Shown here piece by piece: positions 8,986-18,555 of a stretch of 32,251 bases of DNA. The DNA comes from Allomyces macrogynus ATCC 38327. Its lineage: Eukaryota > Blastocladiomycota > Blastocladiomycetes > Blastocladiales > Blastocladiaceae. The stretch is taken from the NCBI GenBank assembly GCA_000151295.1, contig GG745382.1, forward strand, positions 286,943 through 319,193, written 5' to 3'. Both the position numbers and the translations under genes were made by a program. The notes beneath the pieces are model-generated. The model searched no databases and was not told the origin of the DNA. It worked only from the letters and a program-made list of their open reading frames with translations. Positions within the stretch are counted from its first letter, which is position 1. Every line of letters begins with the position of its first letter.

Positions 8986-9602
8986 ATGACCATCACCATG
9001 ACCTCATCTGTCTCAGTCAAGACGCCAATCTCCGGCCAACCAGCGACAATCGAGATGCTCAAGGCCGATGGCTCGAACTGGCTGACATTTGCCGACTGTT
9101 TTCTCGGCTTTTTGACCACCAACTAGCTCAAAGACCTGCTCGAACTCAAGTCCTTCAAGGTTTTGGTCAATGCCAATTTCGAGGTTGTGTCACTGGAACA
9201 GCAAGAGGAAATGACGGATGCGCAGTTCAAGAAACTCATTGAGCTTGACTCAGACGTCAAGTTTGTTGCCGACGCAATCTATTGGAATGGTCTGGCAGCT
9301 GCCAAATGCAAGAAGTGCATGGCCCACAACAGCTACAAGGCCAAGTCGTGCATCTGGAGCATCATCAAGGTCGTTTTGCTGTCTGCTGTTGCGTCTGAAC
9401 TCCTGCTGGTCTTCTCAGACACCACCTGTGTGGCCAATGTGTGGGTGCTGCTGCATGCTCGTTTTGACAAACGTTCCATGCAAGCCCATCTCACCAACGT
9501 CAAGGGGCTGTTCATGAAGCCCATGTCGGGTTCTGGTACTGCAGTGGTTCACAAGCACATTGCTGATTTGCAACGCCGTTTTGACATGATTCGGTGCCAT
9601 GA
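8986..9602 (+). pseudogene. gag: copia Gag, N-terminal part, with in-frame TAG
   Basis: The first ATG of the main frame (8986, context CACCATGAC) opens a Gag-like region: MLKADGSNWLTF is the typical copia Gag start, near LDGSNY-W in relatives. A TAG at 9124-9126 interrupts it. The same frame then continues through LKDLLELKSF and the central Gag region (ARFDKRSMQAHLTNVKGL, IADLQRRFDMIR) to about 9600, where the coding frame changes. Upstream sequence in the same frame has no ATG. Gag would form the virus-like particle in the cytoplasm, but this copy is broken. Confidence 0.8.
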
Positions 9603-10400
9603 ATGTGCCAAGTCGTCCTTGTACCTGTGCACCAACTGGCTGACTTGTTCTTGGTCCTTGTACTGCTCTCCTCACTGCTGCCTGAGTATTCGCCAACAGT
9701 GCTGTCCTTGGGCGAGTGCTATGAGGAAATGGCGATCGTCGAATTACAGACGATTCTCAAGGGGGCTGCTGACCAGCTTGAATGCAGCTCTGGGACTGAG
9801 ACACAGGTGCTTGTTGTGATGAAGCACAAGGACATGAACACCTGTCACAACTGTGGCAAGATTGGTCATTATGTGCACTTTTGCCCAAACCGGGACCACC
9901 AGTGCAAGAATGGCACTGAAACCACAAACTGGCGCAAAAAGAAGGGTGTGAATGTTGTGGCCAGGGATGGCGACGAACATGCAATGGTGCATTTGTTGGT
10001 GGATGAGTATGAGCGTTTGATGGCGTCTGCCCGTGGTACAGATGCCGCTGGAGTTGTTTTTGGTGCTGCTGAATTTGATGGATTTGCACACTACCCGATT
10101 GTCGCCCTCTGCCCTGAAATCGTGAGACTTGAACGTCAAAGCCATCAGGGCATGGCAATGCCGCCCAGCACGTACCCGCCCATCATTCATGTCGATGCAT
10201 CAAATTATGAAGGACCGGATCCTCACCATCATCGTGCGCACACGCTGATGCCTTTGTCAGTGCACGCACATCTTGCACAGAGCCTGAAAGTCGACTTGGC
10301 CGCTGGCATGCACTTTTGCGGTGACAAGTCACTGTTTGCTATGCTCAACAACATGCGGCCTGGTGAAGGGTTCCTCATCTCACTGGGTGACCACTGCGTG
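9603..10400 (+). pseudogene. copia Gag C-terminus, zinc knuckle and degenerate protease
   Basis: Coding potential moves to another frame here. LLPEYSPTVLSLGE is the Gag C-terminal motif (SLPPEY in relatives). A CX2CX4HX4C zinc knuckle lies at 9843-9884 (CHNCGKIGHYVHFC). The protease region is recognised by MHFCGDKSLFAMLNN. Before it the catalytic D-S/T-G is replaced by D-L-A (Asp codon 10293-10295). TCG to TTG, a CpG change, would explain the Leu. At about 10395-10405 coding returns to the main frame. The two frame changes cancel, as expected for a one-base loss and a one-base gain. Confidence 0.8.
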
Positions 10401-11940
10401 TGCCATGCGAGTCATCTTCGGGGATCGAGACGTCCAGTTCGTGCATTGCGAGACAGGAGATCTGCTCGCCAAGGGCGTGTGGCATGGGGATATGTGGATC
10501 GTCCCAGGCATGTGCGAGAAGGGACCGACCAAGGACGCGTGGGTGCTTGACGTTTGGGGTAAGCAACCTGTTGGTGCACATGTCGCTGATGCAGTCAAGA
10601 AGGTGTTGCTTGCCGAGCTGTGGCACGTGCAACTATTTCACATTGGTCATGATTGCATTTCGGCCGTGTGTACACTCGAGCATGGCATCAAGGACGACGT
10701 GGGTGTGGCCAAGCCGCTACACGAGTGCATGATGTGTCTTGTGGCCAATGCGTGCAGCCAGCCGCATCCGCTGCACCATTTGCATGCGAATCAACTGTTT
10801 GGCGTCCTCCACGCTGATTTGGTGTTGATGAAGACAGTTGGCATGGGGGGTGTCAACTACTTTGCGACAGTCATGGACGAATACTCACACTGGTGCTTTG
10901 TGCTGCTTCTTTGGTGTAAGGACGACTTTGGACTGCAGTTTCTCGATTTGCTGAAGCACGCCGAGTCATTCTTTGGCATGTCTGCAGGCTGGCTGCACAG
11001 TGACCATGGTGGCGAGTTCATTGGCAACAGTTTGTGCTCGATTCTGCTCTCACATCGCATGCACTTGTTGACAACGTCTCCGAACTCACCAGAGTCAAAT
11101 GGGCTTGCTGAGCGGACGCAGGGTGTGCTCAAGTCGATGGTGTGTGCTGCCATGACAGCTGCCAAGGCGCCGGATTCCCTCTGGCCAGAGTGTGTGTGTG
11201 TGGCGTGCTATGTGCGCAACCATGTGCCAAGTGGTGACTCACTCGGTGGTTGCTCGCCATACCAGGTTGTTTTTGGTGCGTCACCCAACATGTCAAAGTG
11301 CAAGGTGTGGGGCTTGCTTGGTGGCACTGTTGTTCTGATGACACAGGCGCGTCTGGGCATGTCTGGATTTGCTGCAGGTGTGGCAGTGCACATGGTTGGT
11401 TATGGAGACGAGTTGCCGTGGGTCACACGCAACAGCTACTGCATGTGGGATGGACAGAAGGTGTTTGTCACGCGCGATGTCAAGTTTGCCAAGTGGCTCT
11501 GTGTTGCAGAGTCGCGTGTTGTTGCTGGTGCTCCTCACACATTGCCATCGGCCAAGGTCAAGGTTGGGTTGCCTGTGCAAGTTGATTTGGGGTCACTGGA
11601 CGTGCCGTTGACTGTGGTCGATGGCGTTGGTGGTGATGAAGTTGCTGAGGAGGAGATTGGGCATGGTGTGCAGCATGATCAAGTTCAAGTGCCTATGGCG
11701 GTTCCAGATCAACTTCCTGCAGTCAACCTGATTGCCGAGCTCCCACTGGTGGGGCCAGTGTTGGAGCGCAATAATCTGCAAGCTGGTGTGAGGCCTGGTT
11801 TGCTGCAGGTGGACTGGGGACCGATGGGGGCCCTTGCAGATGTGGGGGAGCCCAGTCGTCACGCCGATGCGCCAGAAGTGGGCAATGGGGGTGTTGGTGC
11901 TCTTGGACCTGATGCTCAAGCGCCCATTGCGCGGCAATAG
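10401..11940 (+). pseudogene. copia integrase region ending at TAG
   Basis: The pre-integrase zinc-binding segment (LWHVQLFHIGH then CMMC) precedes the catalytic core. The acidic triad is present: Asp in HADL (10816-10818), Asp in HSDHGGEF (11002-11004) and Glu in NGLAERTQG (11110-11112), giving exact D,D-35-E spacing. Then come the usual GCSPYQVVFGASPN and a variable C-terminus. The frame ends at TAG 11938-11940 and continues, unchanged in phase, into the RT region. Integrase would insert the cDNA in the nucleus. This domain looks intact, but the polyprotein is not. Confidence 0.9.
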
Positions 11941-13869
11941 CGCCATTTGCACAGCCTACAGCCCGAGGTCACTTGCCGTTTTGATCCTGATGCCATTGCC
12001 TGCGTCCGCAGTATGCCCAATGTGGGGGAGGTAGATCCTGAACCTAAAAGGGGCGTCAAACGTGCTGCTGACGCAGTTGAGAAAGTGTGTGTGTTGCAGT
12101 TGAATAGTGATTGCACTGATGCTTTGGCCCCTCTTGTTCGTTCCCTAGCTGGCCCTGGCGTTGACTCAGGCTCACCCCTGTCCGGAATTGTCAATCTCAA
12201 TTTGCCGACACTGTTTCTACATGCGCACCCAGACTTGGATCTCAGCCAGTCTGTTGAGTCGGCAAGTGCAGTGCTCACATGTGTTGCTGCAGCTCAAGTT
12301 GGCGCCCAGGGTGCAGTTTGGGAACCCAAGACGGTCAAGGAAGTGCTAGTGCACCTGGACTGGTGCGTGCTGACATTTGACAAGTATAACTCGCTCGTCG
12401 AGAATAGGACATGGGTGCTCGTCAACCGCTGCCCTGGCAACAAGGTGATGCACTCTGGTTGGATCTTCAAGTGGAAACTCGGGGCAGACAGAAAGCCCAT
12501 GTGCACCAAGTCGCAACTTGTTGCCAAGGGATACACGGCCATTCCAGGCGTGCATTACACAGACACAGTTGCACCTGTTGTGTCATTTGACACGCTGCAT
12601 CTGATCCTGTTGCTCACTGCATATCTCAAGGTCTGGCCACTGCAGCTTGACATCAAGATGGCCTTCCTGTACGGTTACATCAAGGAGCACGTGCTCATGG
12701 AGCAGCCACCAGGCTTCATCGACAAGAAGAACTTGGACAAGGTCTGCATGCTCATCAAGGCACTCTATGGCACCAAGCAGGCCCTGCACATGTGGTTCTG
12801 CCATTTGGCCAATTACCTGATTTTGCTCGGATTCGTGGAGTCCAAGTACAACAAGTGCCTGTTCATGCACAAGATGGGCAAGGGCGTGATCTTCATTGGA
12901 GTCTATGTCGATGACTTGCCGATTGTCGCATCAACCAAGGAGCTGCACAAGTGGATTGTCAACAAGTTGAAGTCTGAGTTCAAGGTGCACGACTTGGGCA
13001 ATGTGGCATGGTTGCTCAGGTGCAAGATTACGTACAGTGACAACAGGTCAATTTACCTTGACCAGAGCCAGTACGTCAAGTCAATGGGCAAGTGGTTCCA
13101 GATCCCTGAAAAGATGTGGCCAGTGATCCTGATGCGACCCAATGACTTCAAGGAGCTGCTCAAGTTGCCCAAGATTGTTGATCCAGTTGTGAAGACCGAG
13201 TATCTTGCCATTGTCGGGTTGCTGCTCTTTGTGGCGACCAAAACGCAGCTGGACATTGCTGCTGCAACTGCAATTCTTGGCCATTTCATGCATGCACCTG
13301 GTATGCTACATCTCGAGGCCACAAAGTGGCTCATTGGGTACCTGTTGGGCACGTCAAACCTTGGCATCAAGTTTTTGGGCAAGGATATGAAACTTGATGC
13401 GTTTGCTGATGCCAATTGGGCTGAGGATCGTGGTGACCGCAAGTCAATGTCAGGTTTTGTGGTACAGGTTGGCGGTAGCCCTGTTGCCTGGCGCTCGAAG
13501 AAGCAGACGCTCATGGCAAAGTCAGCCATGGCTGCTGAGTACGTGTCGGCAAGCTTAGTGGGCAACACAATCCTCACGATACGCACGCTGCTGGAAGAGC
13601 TCGGGTACAAACAGGATGGACTGATGCTGCTCATGGAAGATAACGAGTCGGCGGAGCGTGTAGGCAAGGACACACTGCTCTCATCAAAACACGTTGAGAT
13701 CCACGCCCACTGGTTGCAGGACCAAGTTGCCAAGAAGATGATTGACCTGCAGCACGTGGACATGGAGAACCAGATTGCCAACATTTTGACCAAGCTGCTT
13801 GCTGCTCCTGCATTCCACAAGCTTTGTGACATGATTGGAGTTGTGGAAGTGATTGCTCCATGCATGTAG
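11941..13869 (+). pseudogene. copia reverse transcriptase and RNase H
   Basis: Same frame as the integrase, separated by one TAG. RT motifs in order: WVLVNRCPGNKVMHSGWIFKWK, AFLYGYIKEHVLMEQPPGF, and YVDD at 12904-12915. RNase H is recognised by DAFADANWAEDRGDRKSMSGFV, WRSKKQTLMAKSAMAAEYVSA and MEDNESA. The frame is open from the TAG to the stop at 13867-13869, a full-length copia RT/RNase H. The family copies genomic RNA to cDNA in particles. The long open frame suggests fairly recent activity of the lineage. Confidence 0.92.
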
Positions 13870-13880
13870 GGAATGTTCGA

Positions 13881-13890
13881 CATGGGGGAG
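13881..13890 (+). other. Polypurine tract
   Basis: TGGGGGAG directly precedes the right LTR. This is the position and composition of the plus-strand primer in LTR retrotransposons. Confidence 0.8.
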
Positions 13891-14077
13891 TGTCAAAGTG
13901 TTCGTCTCACATTTGTGTTTCTTGTTTTTTGTCTTCCCTCATTGTTTCCTTGTTAGAGCTGTTCGAGTTGGATTCTTGTGTAAATGATGGTGGCAACCTA
14001 GGTTATGGTTGCCACCACTGCTGAAGTGCAGAGTGCACACACCAAATGCATTCCCCCTCCTGCTCAACCTTGCGAAA
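13891..14077 (+). repeat. Right LTR of copia element
   Basis: 187 bp, six transitions relative to the left LTR. It contains the same 11-bp inverted repeat (13988-13998 and 14007-14017). It ends ...TTGCGAAA just before the CCTTC duplication. Confidence 0.93.
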
Positions 14078-14082
14078 CCTTC
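14078..14082. repeat. Target-site duplication CCTTC, right copy
   Basis: Identical to 8504-8508. Receptor B tail sequence continues directly after it. Confidence 0.9.
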
Positions 14083-14763
14083 GACTGACTGCAAATCGCC
14101 CATAGTGCTGTGCTGCAGTGCGACAGCTGGATCACCAGGGCAACCCACATCGACTGCCCCCAGTGTCCCTGGATCCGAAATCGCTGGCGTCTACCCCGTC
14201 CTGTGTCGCGGCAGCGGGCTCAGGTTCTGTGAACAATTCACGCAGAACTGGCGTACTACGCAAGTCTACATGAACGTGCTGCGTGGCCGTGTCACAATTG
14301 GTCCTACACCACCGCCAGCAGTTGGTGTTGCGCGAAATGCGAGTGGCAGTACGATGTTGCGCAAGTCGGTGCATAATCGAAGTGTTGCCGCGCCCGCTGG
14401 CGCGAATCACAATGAGCTCATGGCCGCCGCGATCTCACTCACTAGTCTTGGGTTTGACGCTTCCCCCACGGGTGTGCCGCCTGGGTGCCTCGAGTTTGTG
14501 CATCTCGGGTCGGGTGTGGCGTGGGTCGTGCAAATGAACGGCCCGAGGAAGTTGCGTCATGGACGCATTACCTGAAGGTGGTCGCAAGCGTCATCACGTC
14601 GGCTGGGTCGCGCATGGGCCAGACGTCGTCGTCGTCGGGTGGCACCAACAGCGCCATGGGGAACACAGCAGCGAGTGGGCATACGCTGTCAGCGTTGCTG
14701 TCGCCGTCGCCGTTGCCCGTCCGCGCCAATTCGGACCGGGCCATTCACATGGCCATGGGGTAG
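14083..14763 (+). pseudogene. Receptor B, 3' piece (PH-like tail)
   Basis: It continues the receptor reading beyond the copia insertion. GSEIAGVYPVLCRGSGLRFCEQFTQ and later LTSLGFDASPTGVPPGCLEFVHLGSG match the receptor A tail almost residue for residue. A one-base loss relative to A near 14541 (ACGGCCCG for ACGGGCCCG) shifts the frame before the final PH helix. The Ser-rich end and the bases after the TAG also match A, not C. Many differences from A are CpG to TpG or CpA. With the two other pieces this completes one dead receptor gene. Confidence 0.9.
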
Positions 14764-15909
14764 ATGCAGCTCCGGGTGTTGAGATTGGCGTCTGTGTGCG
14801 TGGGTCGTGAGCGCGAAGGGACTGGAGGCTGTGACTGTACTTGACAGCACCAAGTTCTAGCCAAAAACACCTTTCCAATGGCAAGCGTGGTCGCCACGCA
14901 GATCACAGCGGCAGTGGCCTATGAGCAGTGAAGCGCCCTGAAAAGACTGCCTCAAAAATGACGCTTTCGCGGAATCGCCAAACGGGGATTGAATACATAG
15001 ACAATCGCTCAAAAGTTTCATGTCATCATGCCATTAACTCACGCATCATCTTCACTTCTGTCGTGTCCCCTTGTGCTCACTGTGTAACCACCAGCCTCAA
15101 CTGCATCTGACAACAGCTTCTTTCGCTTTGACGAAATTTCCGACGCACTGACCTTCAGATAGCGTCCATATTACTTACGAGCCTGGTGTGTGACCTTCTA
15201 CATTGACTTGGCGCTTATTTGAAACAACTACAGGTGCTTACGCAAGGAAGAGCTCAACAGGCGTTGAACGGATCGACCTTGGGTGCCGATATTTATCAAG
15301 AAGCTGGCCATTGCAGAAGCATCAGCGGAGTATCAACTGGCAGGTGACCTTACTGTGCGGCGTGTTCTGGCTTCTGGGGGAGTGCAAAGCATGAAGTGAT
15401 ATGCGCGTGCAATTTGCAGCGTTGAAACATCGCAACAGAGCGTCACGATGCTGGATGAAAATGAACAAAGAGGGCGGCATGGCGTGTGGCCCATGGCGCC
15501 AATCGGGCGCGCGCCGGAAGAGACAAAGACGTTGCCGCTGATGTTTGTACGCTGATGACAGATACAGCCGCAATGGAGCAGCTTGTGGGAGAGCTGTCGA
15601 CCGCTGACAAATGGCAAGCCGCACTCCGCGACTTCTTGGTTCGGGGACGTCATCTTTGGATTCTTCACCATTCTTCAATTCCACAGGGACCGTGGCTACG
15701 TAGCCGGTCAAGGCACGGGCGCCCGCTGGTCCCACGCCAACTGGAAGACCATGTCCACGCTTTCCAGTCTGGGTGAGCTCGGCGTCAGGAGCAGACATCG
15801 AGTCGAGGCCCACCAACGCCCCTTCCTCTCCCTCTCGCTCTCACCCCACCACACCGTGGAGAATCAACGCAAGGCCACCCTCAACGCGGCCCTGCGAGCA
15901 CGACAAGCA
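14764..15909. other. B-P450 intergenic region
   Basis: The first ~90 bases resemble the 3' flank of receptor A. Beyond that I recognise nothing. Open frames at 15480-15780 encode no known family; one has a hydrophobic stretch (DVIFGFFTILQF), and they could be unrecognised upstream exons of the P450 relic. No RNA gene or repeat is evident. Confidence 0.4.
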
Positions 15910-17760
15910 ATGGGCGGCAACCAACTCTCCCGCGTCGTTCCTGACACGCTGCGCGGCGCGGTGGACAAATTTGGCCAAAGCTTGCGCACTATTTCAACCG
16001 TGCTCGTCGCTCTGATATTCGCGGCCATTTCCAAGGAAACGGCTCGCAATGCGCGCCTGGCGCGGCAACTCCTGATCCAAAGCGTGCCCGAGCAGAACTA
16101 TCGCGGACCAAGTGGTGGCTGTTCGGCCTCCACCGGTACCTGCTTGGGCACATGCTCGAGACGAAACCGCGTGCGCGGCGTTCATCGCGGCCCGAAGTTG
16201 GCGTCGCCCTTGCATGGTCAGGGTGGGATGGATGGGTGGGACGGCTGTGCCGGCAAGGAGCCGTTGATCGTGCTTTGCCGCTACGCGCTGGTGCGTTTTA
16301 CTCGGAAAGGACAAAAGTAATGACAGTCCTGTGCTCTAAATTTGAAGAAATGCGGGAAAATCTGTCCACAGGGTGCTCCGAAGATTGTCTTGACCAACCC
16401 CCAAGGCGCTGCAGTTCATTCTGTCGTCGAACTCGTACTGTTTCCGCAAGAACGAAATGACGGTCCGCTTTATTAGCATGTAACAGGTGATGCCGGCCTT
16501 CTCGTGGCCCAGGTACGCTCTTCGCACGCGAGCCGGACTTGGAAATCCAGCAAGCCCAATCTGATTCCTGCTGACCACCACGCACCATTCTCTGTGACAG
16601 GGTGACATTCACAAGCGCCACCGTCGCATCATCAACCAGCTCTTCAACATGAAGACGCTCAAGCCAATCGTCTTGGTGATGCTCGCGTCGCTCGACGAAC
16701 TCTACACGATCATTGACCATTCATCGCCGTCGCAGGCCTTGCCTTTCCACGACTTGAGCAGCCAGCGGACGCTGAACGTGATTGGCCGCACGGCCATGAG
16801 CCACGAGTTTGATGCCTTGAACCCTGCTGGGTCGGCCGTCTCGCGAACCTACGACGAGGGCGCCATCATGCTGGGCCTGCAGTTTCCCAACACTATTGGC
16901 CGGATCCCGACGCGCGCCAAGCGGTTCGTCAAGCGCAACACGGAGGAGATCAAGAAAATGCTGCACAATGCCGAGGAGGACCCGGACGGCGTGATGCTGA
17001 TCCATGAGCGCGCGGGCCCTGACCGAGCACGAGCTCGTGTGCGAGCTGCGCACGCTCTTGACGGCGGGCCACGAGACGACGGCCTCGGCACTCAAGGCTT
17101 GTATCCTGATGCCCGCGCAGCACCCGATCGTACAGCAGGAATTGCTTGAGGAGCTGGATGCCGTGGCGGAACGGCACGGCGACAACGATTTGCTGCTTAA
17201 GCTGCCGCAGCTCAGCAACGTGATCAACGAGGCGCTGCGGCTGTACTCGCCGTCCTTGAACTCGTCTCGCAAAGCCAGCCCGGGTGGGGTGACGATCCCC
17301 ACCAGCGCGTTAGGCCCGCTCTATCTGCCGAAAGGATTCCAGATTGAAATCCCTACGGTACTTTGCTCGCGGTCGTGCTCTTTCGCAATTGACTGCTCCA
17401 TCGAACTGATCGTTTTCATCCGTTCATCCTGTAGCGCGGCATGCTCCTCGACCCCTTTGTGTGGGACGACGACGCGATGGAATGGAAGACGCAGCGCTGG
17501 GATTCGATCGACCTGGTCGTCGGGCTCGCGACCGTTCCAGGAAAGCAGATTGTGAAAGGGCGGCGCCAGATCGGGACCTACGAGTAGATACCCTTCCTGG
17601 CCGGCCCGCGCGCGTGCATTGGCCGTCAGTTTGCGCTCATGACGCTGCGCTTGTTCGTGGCCGGGATCGTGCACTGATATCGGCTCGCGACGGACATGCC
17701 GATCGGCGGGGAACAGCGTGCGCCATCTCAGTGCGGATCACGGACGTGCCCATCAAGTTT
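15910..17760 (+). pseudogene. Cytochrome P450 pseudogene
   Basis: Pieces of a microsomal-type P450 occur in order. An ATG at 15910 opens a frame with an anchor-like hydrophobic stretch (ISTVLVALIFAAI). Then KWWLFGLHRYLLGHM, APKIVLTNP, FILSSNSYCFRKNEMTVRF, GLLVAQ and GDIHKRHRRIINQLFN follow. The I-helix AGHETT is at 17064-17081, ExxR (EALR) at 17229-17240, and the haem loop FLAGPRACIG at 17594-17623 with its Cys codon at 17615. Likely introns are 16291-16371, 16513-16600 and 17358-17434, the last one phase 0. Frame breaks occur near 16106, 16398, 16485 and 17003. TAG at 17585-17587 lies just before the haem loop and TGA at about 17675 follows it. Key catalytic residues survive, but the frame does not. 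Substrate unknown. Confidence 0.85.
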
Positions 17761-18555
17761 TGCCGGCCATGCCCCACGACCTTTTTTGTACTTGTGCAGT
17801 CGCGAGCAACTTTGCTTGGACGGCATACCTGTGTCCCAGGCCAAGTGTGATGCACAGTTCATTTGTGTTTTTGTTGTTCCACGGATCACGTCTGCAAACC
17901 TTTTCAGGGCCCGTCGGGCCCCTTCGGCCGTTCTGTCTGTTCGTTCTGACCACGCCAAATTTTCGAATTGATGGCGAATCTACTCAATCGCGATTGCGAG
18001 TGTAATTTCCCGGCCAAGTGAAAACGGGAGACGCGGTCACGTTTGCCCGGTGCTGGCGTCGCTAATGGCTTCCCACGCGCAACCTCACGTCCTTCGACAA
18101 TGATGCAGACCCAGCAGACGGCCAGCCAGCAAGGCACCACCAACTTGCTGCCATCACTGCACCCTTTGAACGGGTTTCCAACGCGTCCGCACGCTGCGCG
18201 TGCTCATTGACGTGCTCGCGCGACTTCTTCACACGCGGGCTTGCGAGATGCCGCGAACGCTGGCGAATTTGACTGCATCTCGCGCGCTCGCAGGCGATCG
18301 AATCGAAGTTGCCAGCCCGGCCCTGGATGGGGAGTCGCGTCTCCTGGATGGCGGGCTGGCGCGTCGGCGCGCAGCGCCCTTTGGCCCGGACGGCACGCAG
18401 TTCGCGACACCTCTTCTCCCCGTGTCGCTTAAGTGTTCCTTGGCGCTTGCCCCGACTTCAGGGCCGCTTGCAAGCTGTTGTTCCCCGGCCGCAGACCTCC
18501 TACACCAGTGCTTGTGCCCCTCTGCTAGCTCGACTCGCGCAGTCCATTCTTCAGC
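17761..18555. other. P450-C intergenic region and 5' flank of receptor C
   Basis: No gene is recognised. From about 18100 the sequence is homologous to the flank before receptor B (about 4667-5050), including ACCACCAACTTGC, TTTCCAACGCGTCC and GCGCGCTCGC. This shared flank probably holds promoter elements duplicated with the gene. No individual site can be named. Confidence 0.5.

Larger units (their letters stand above)
8509..14077 (+). mobile_element. Ty1/copia-type LTR retrotransposon, full length, inactivated
   Basis: The element is 5569 bp, with two 187-bp LTRs that differ at six positions, a primer-binding site, Gag, zinc knuckle, protease, integrase, RT and RNase H, then a polypurine tract. 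Integrase before reverse transcriptase places it in the Ty1/copia superfamily. It lies in the tail exon of receptor B, in the same orientation. Nearly all coding sequence is in one frame (frame 1 of the window) from 8986 to 13869, but TAG codons at 9124 and 11938 and a segment shifted to another frame (about 9600-10400) break it. Five of six LTR differences are at CpG-derived sites, so dating it from LTR divergence would overestimate its age. Confidence 0.95.

Noticed and set aside
8509..14077. Ty3/gypsy retrotransposon or retrovirus
   Set aside because: Integrase precedes RT and the motifs are copia type; there is no envelope gene.
15480..15816. Additional gene upstream of the P450
   Set aside because: Overlapping frames on both strands with no family match; not enough support to call a gene.
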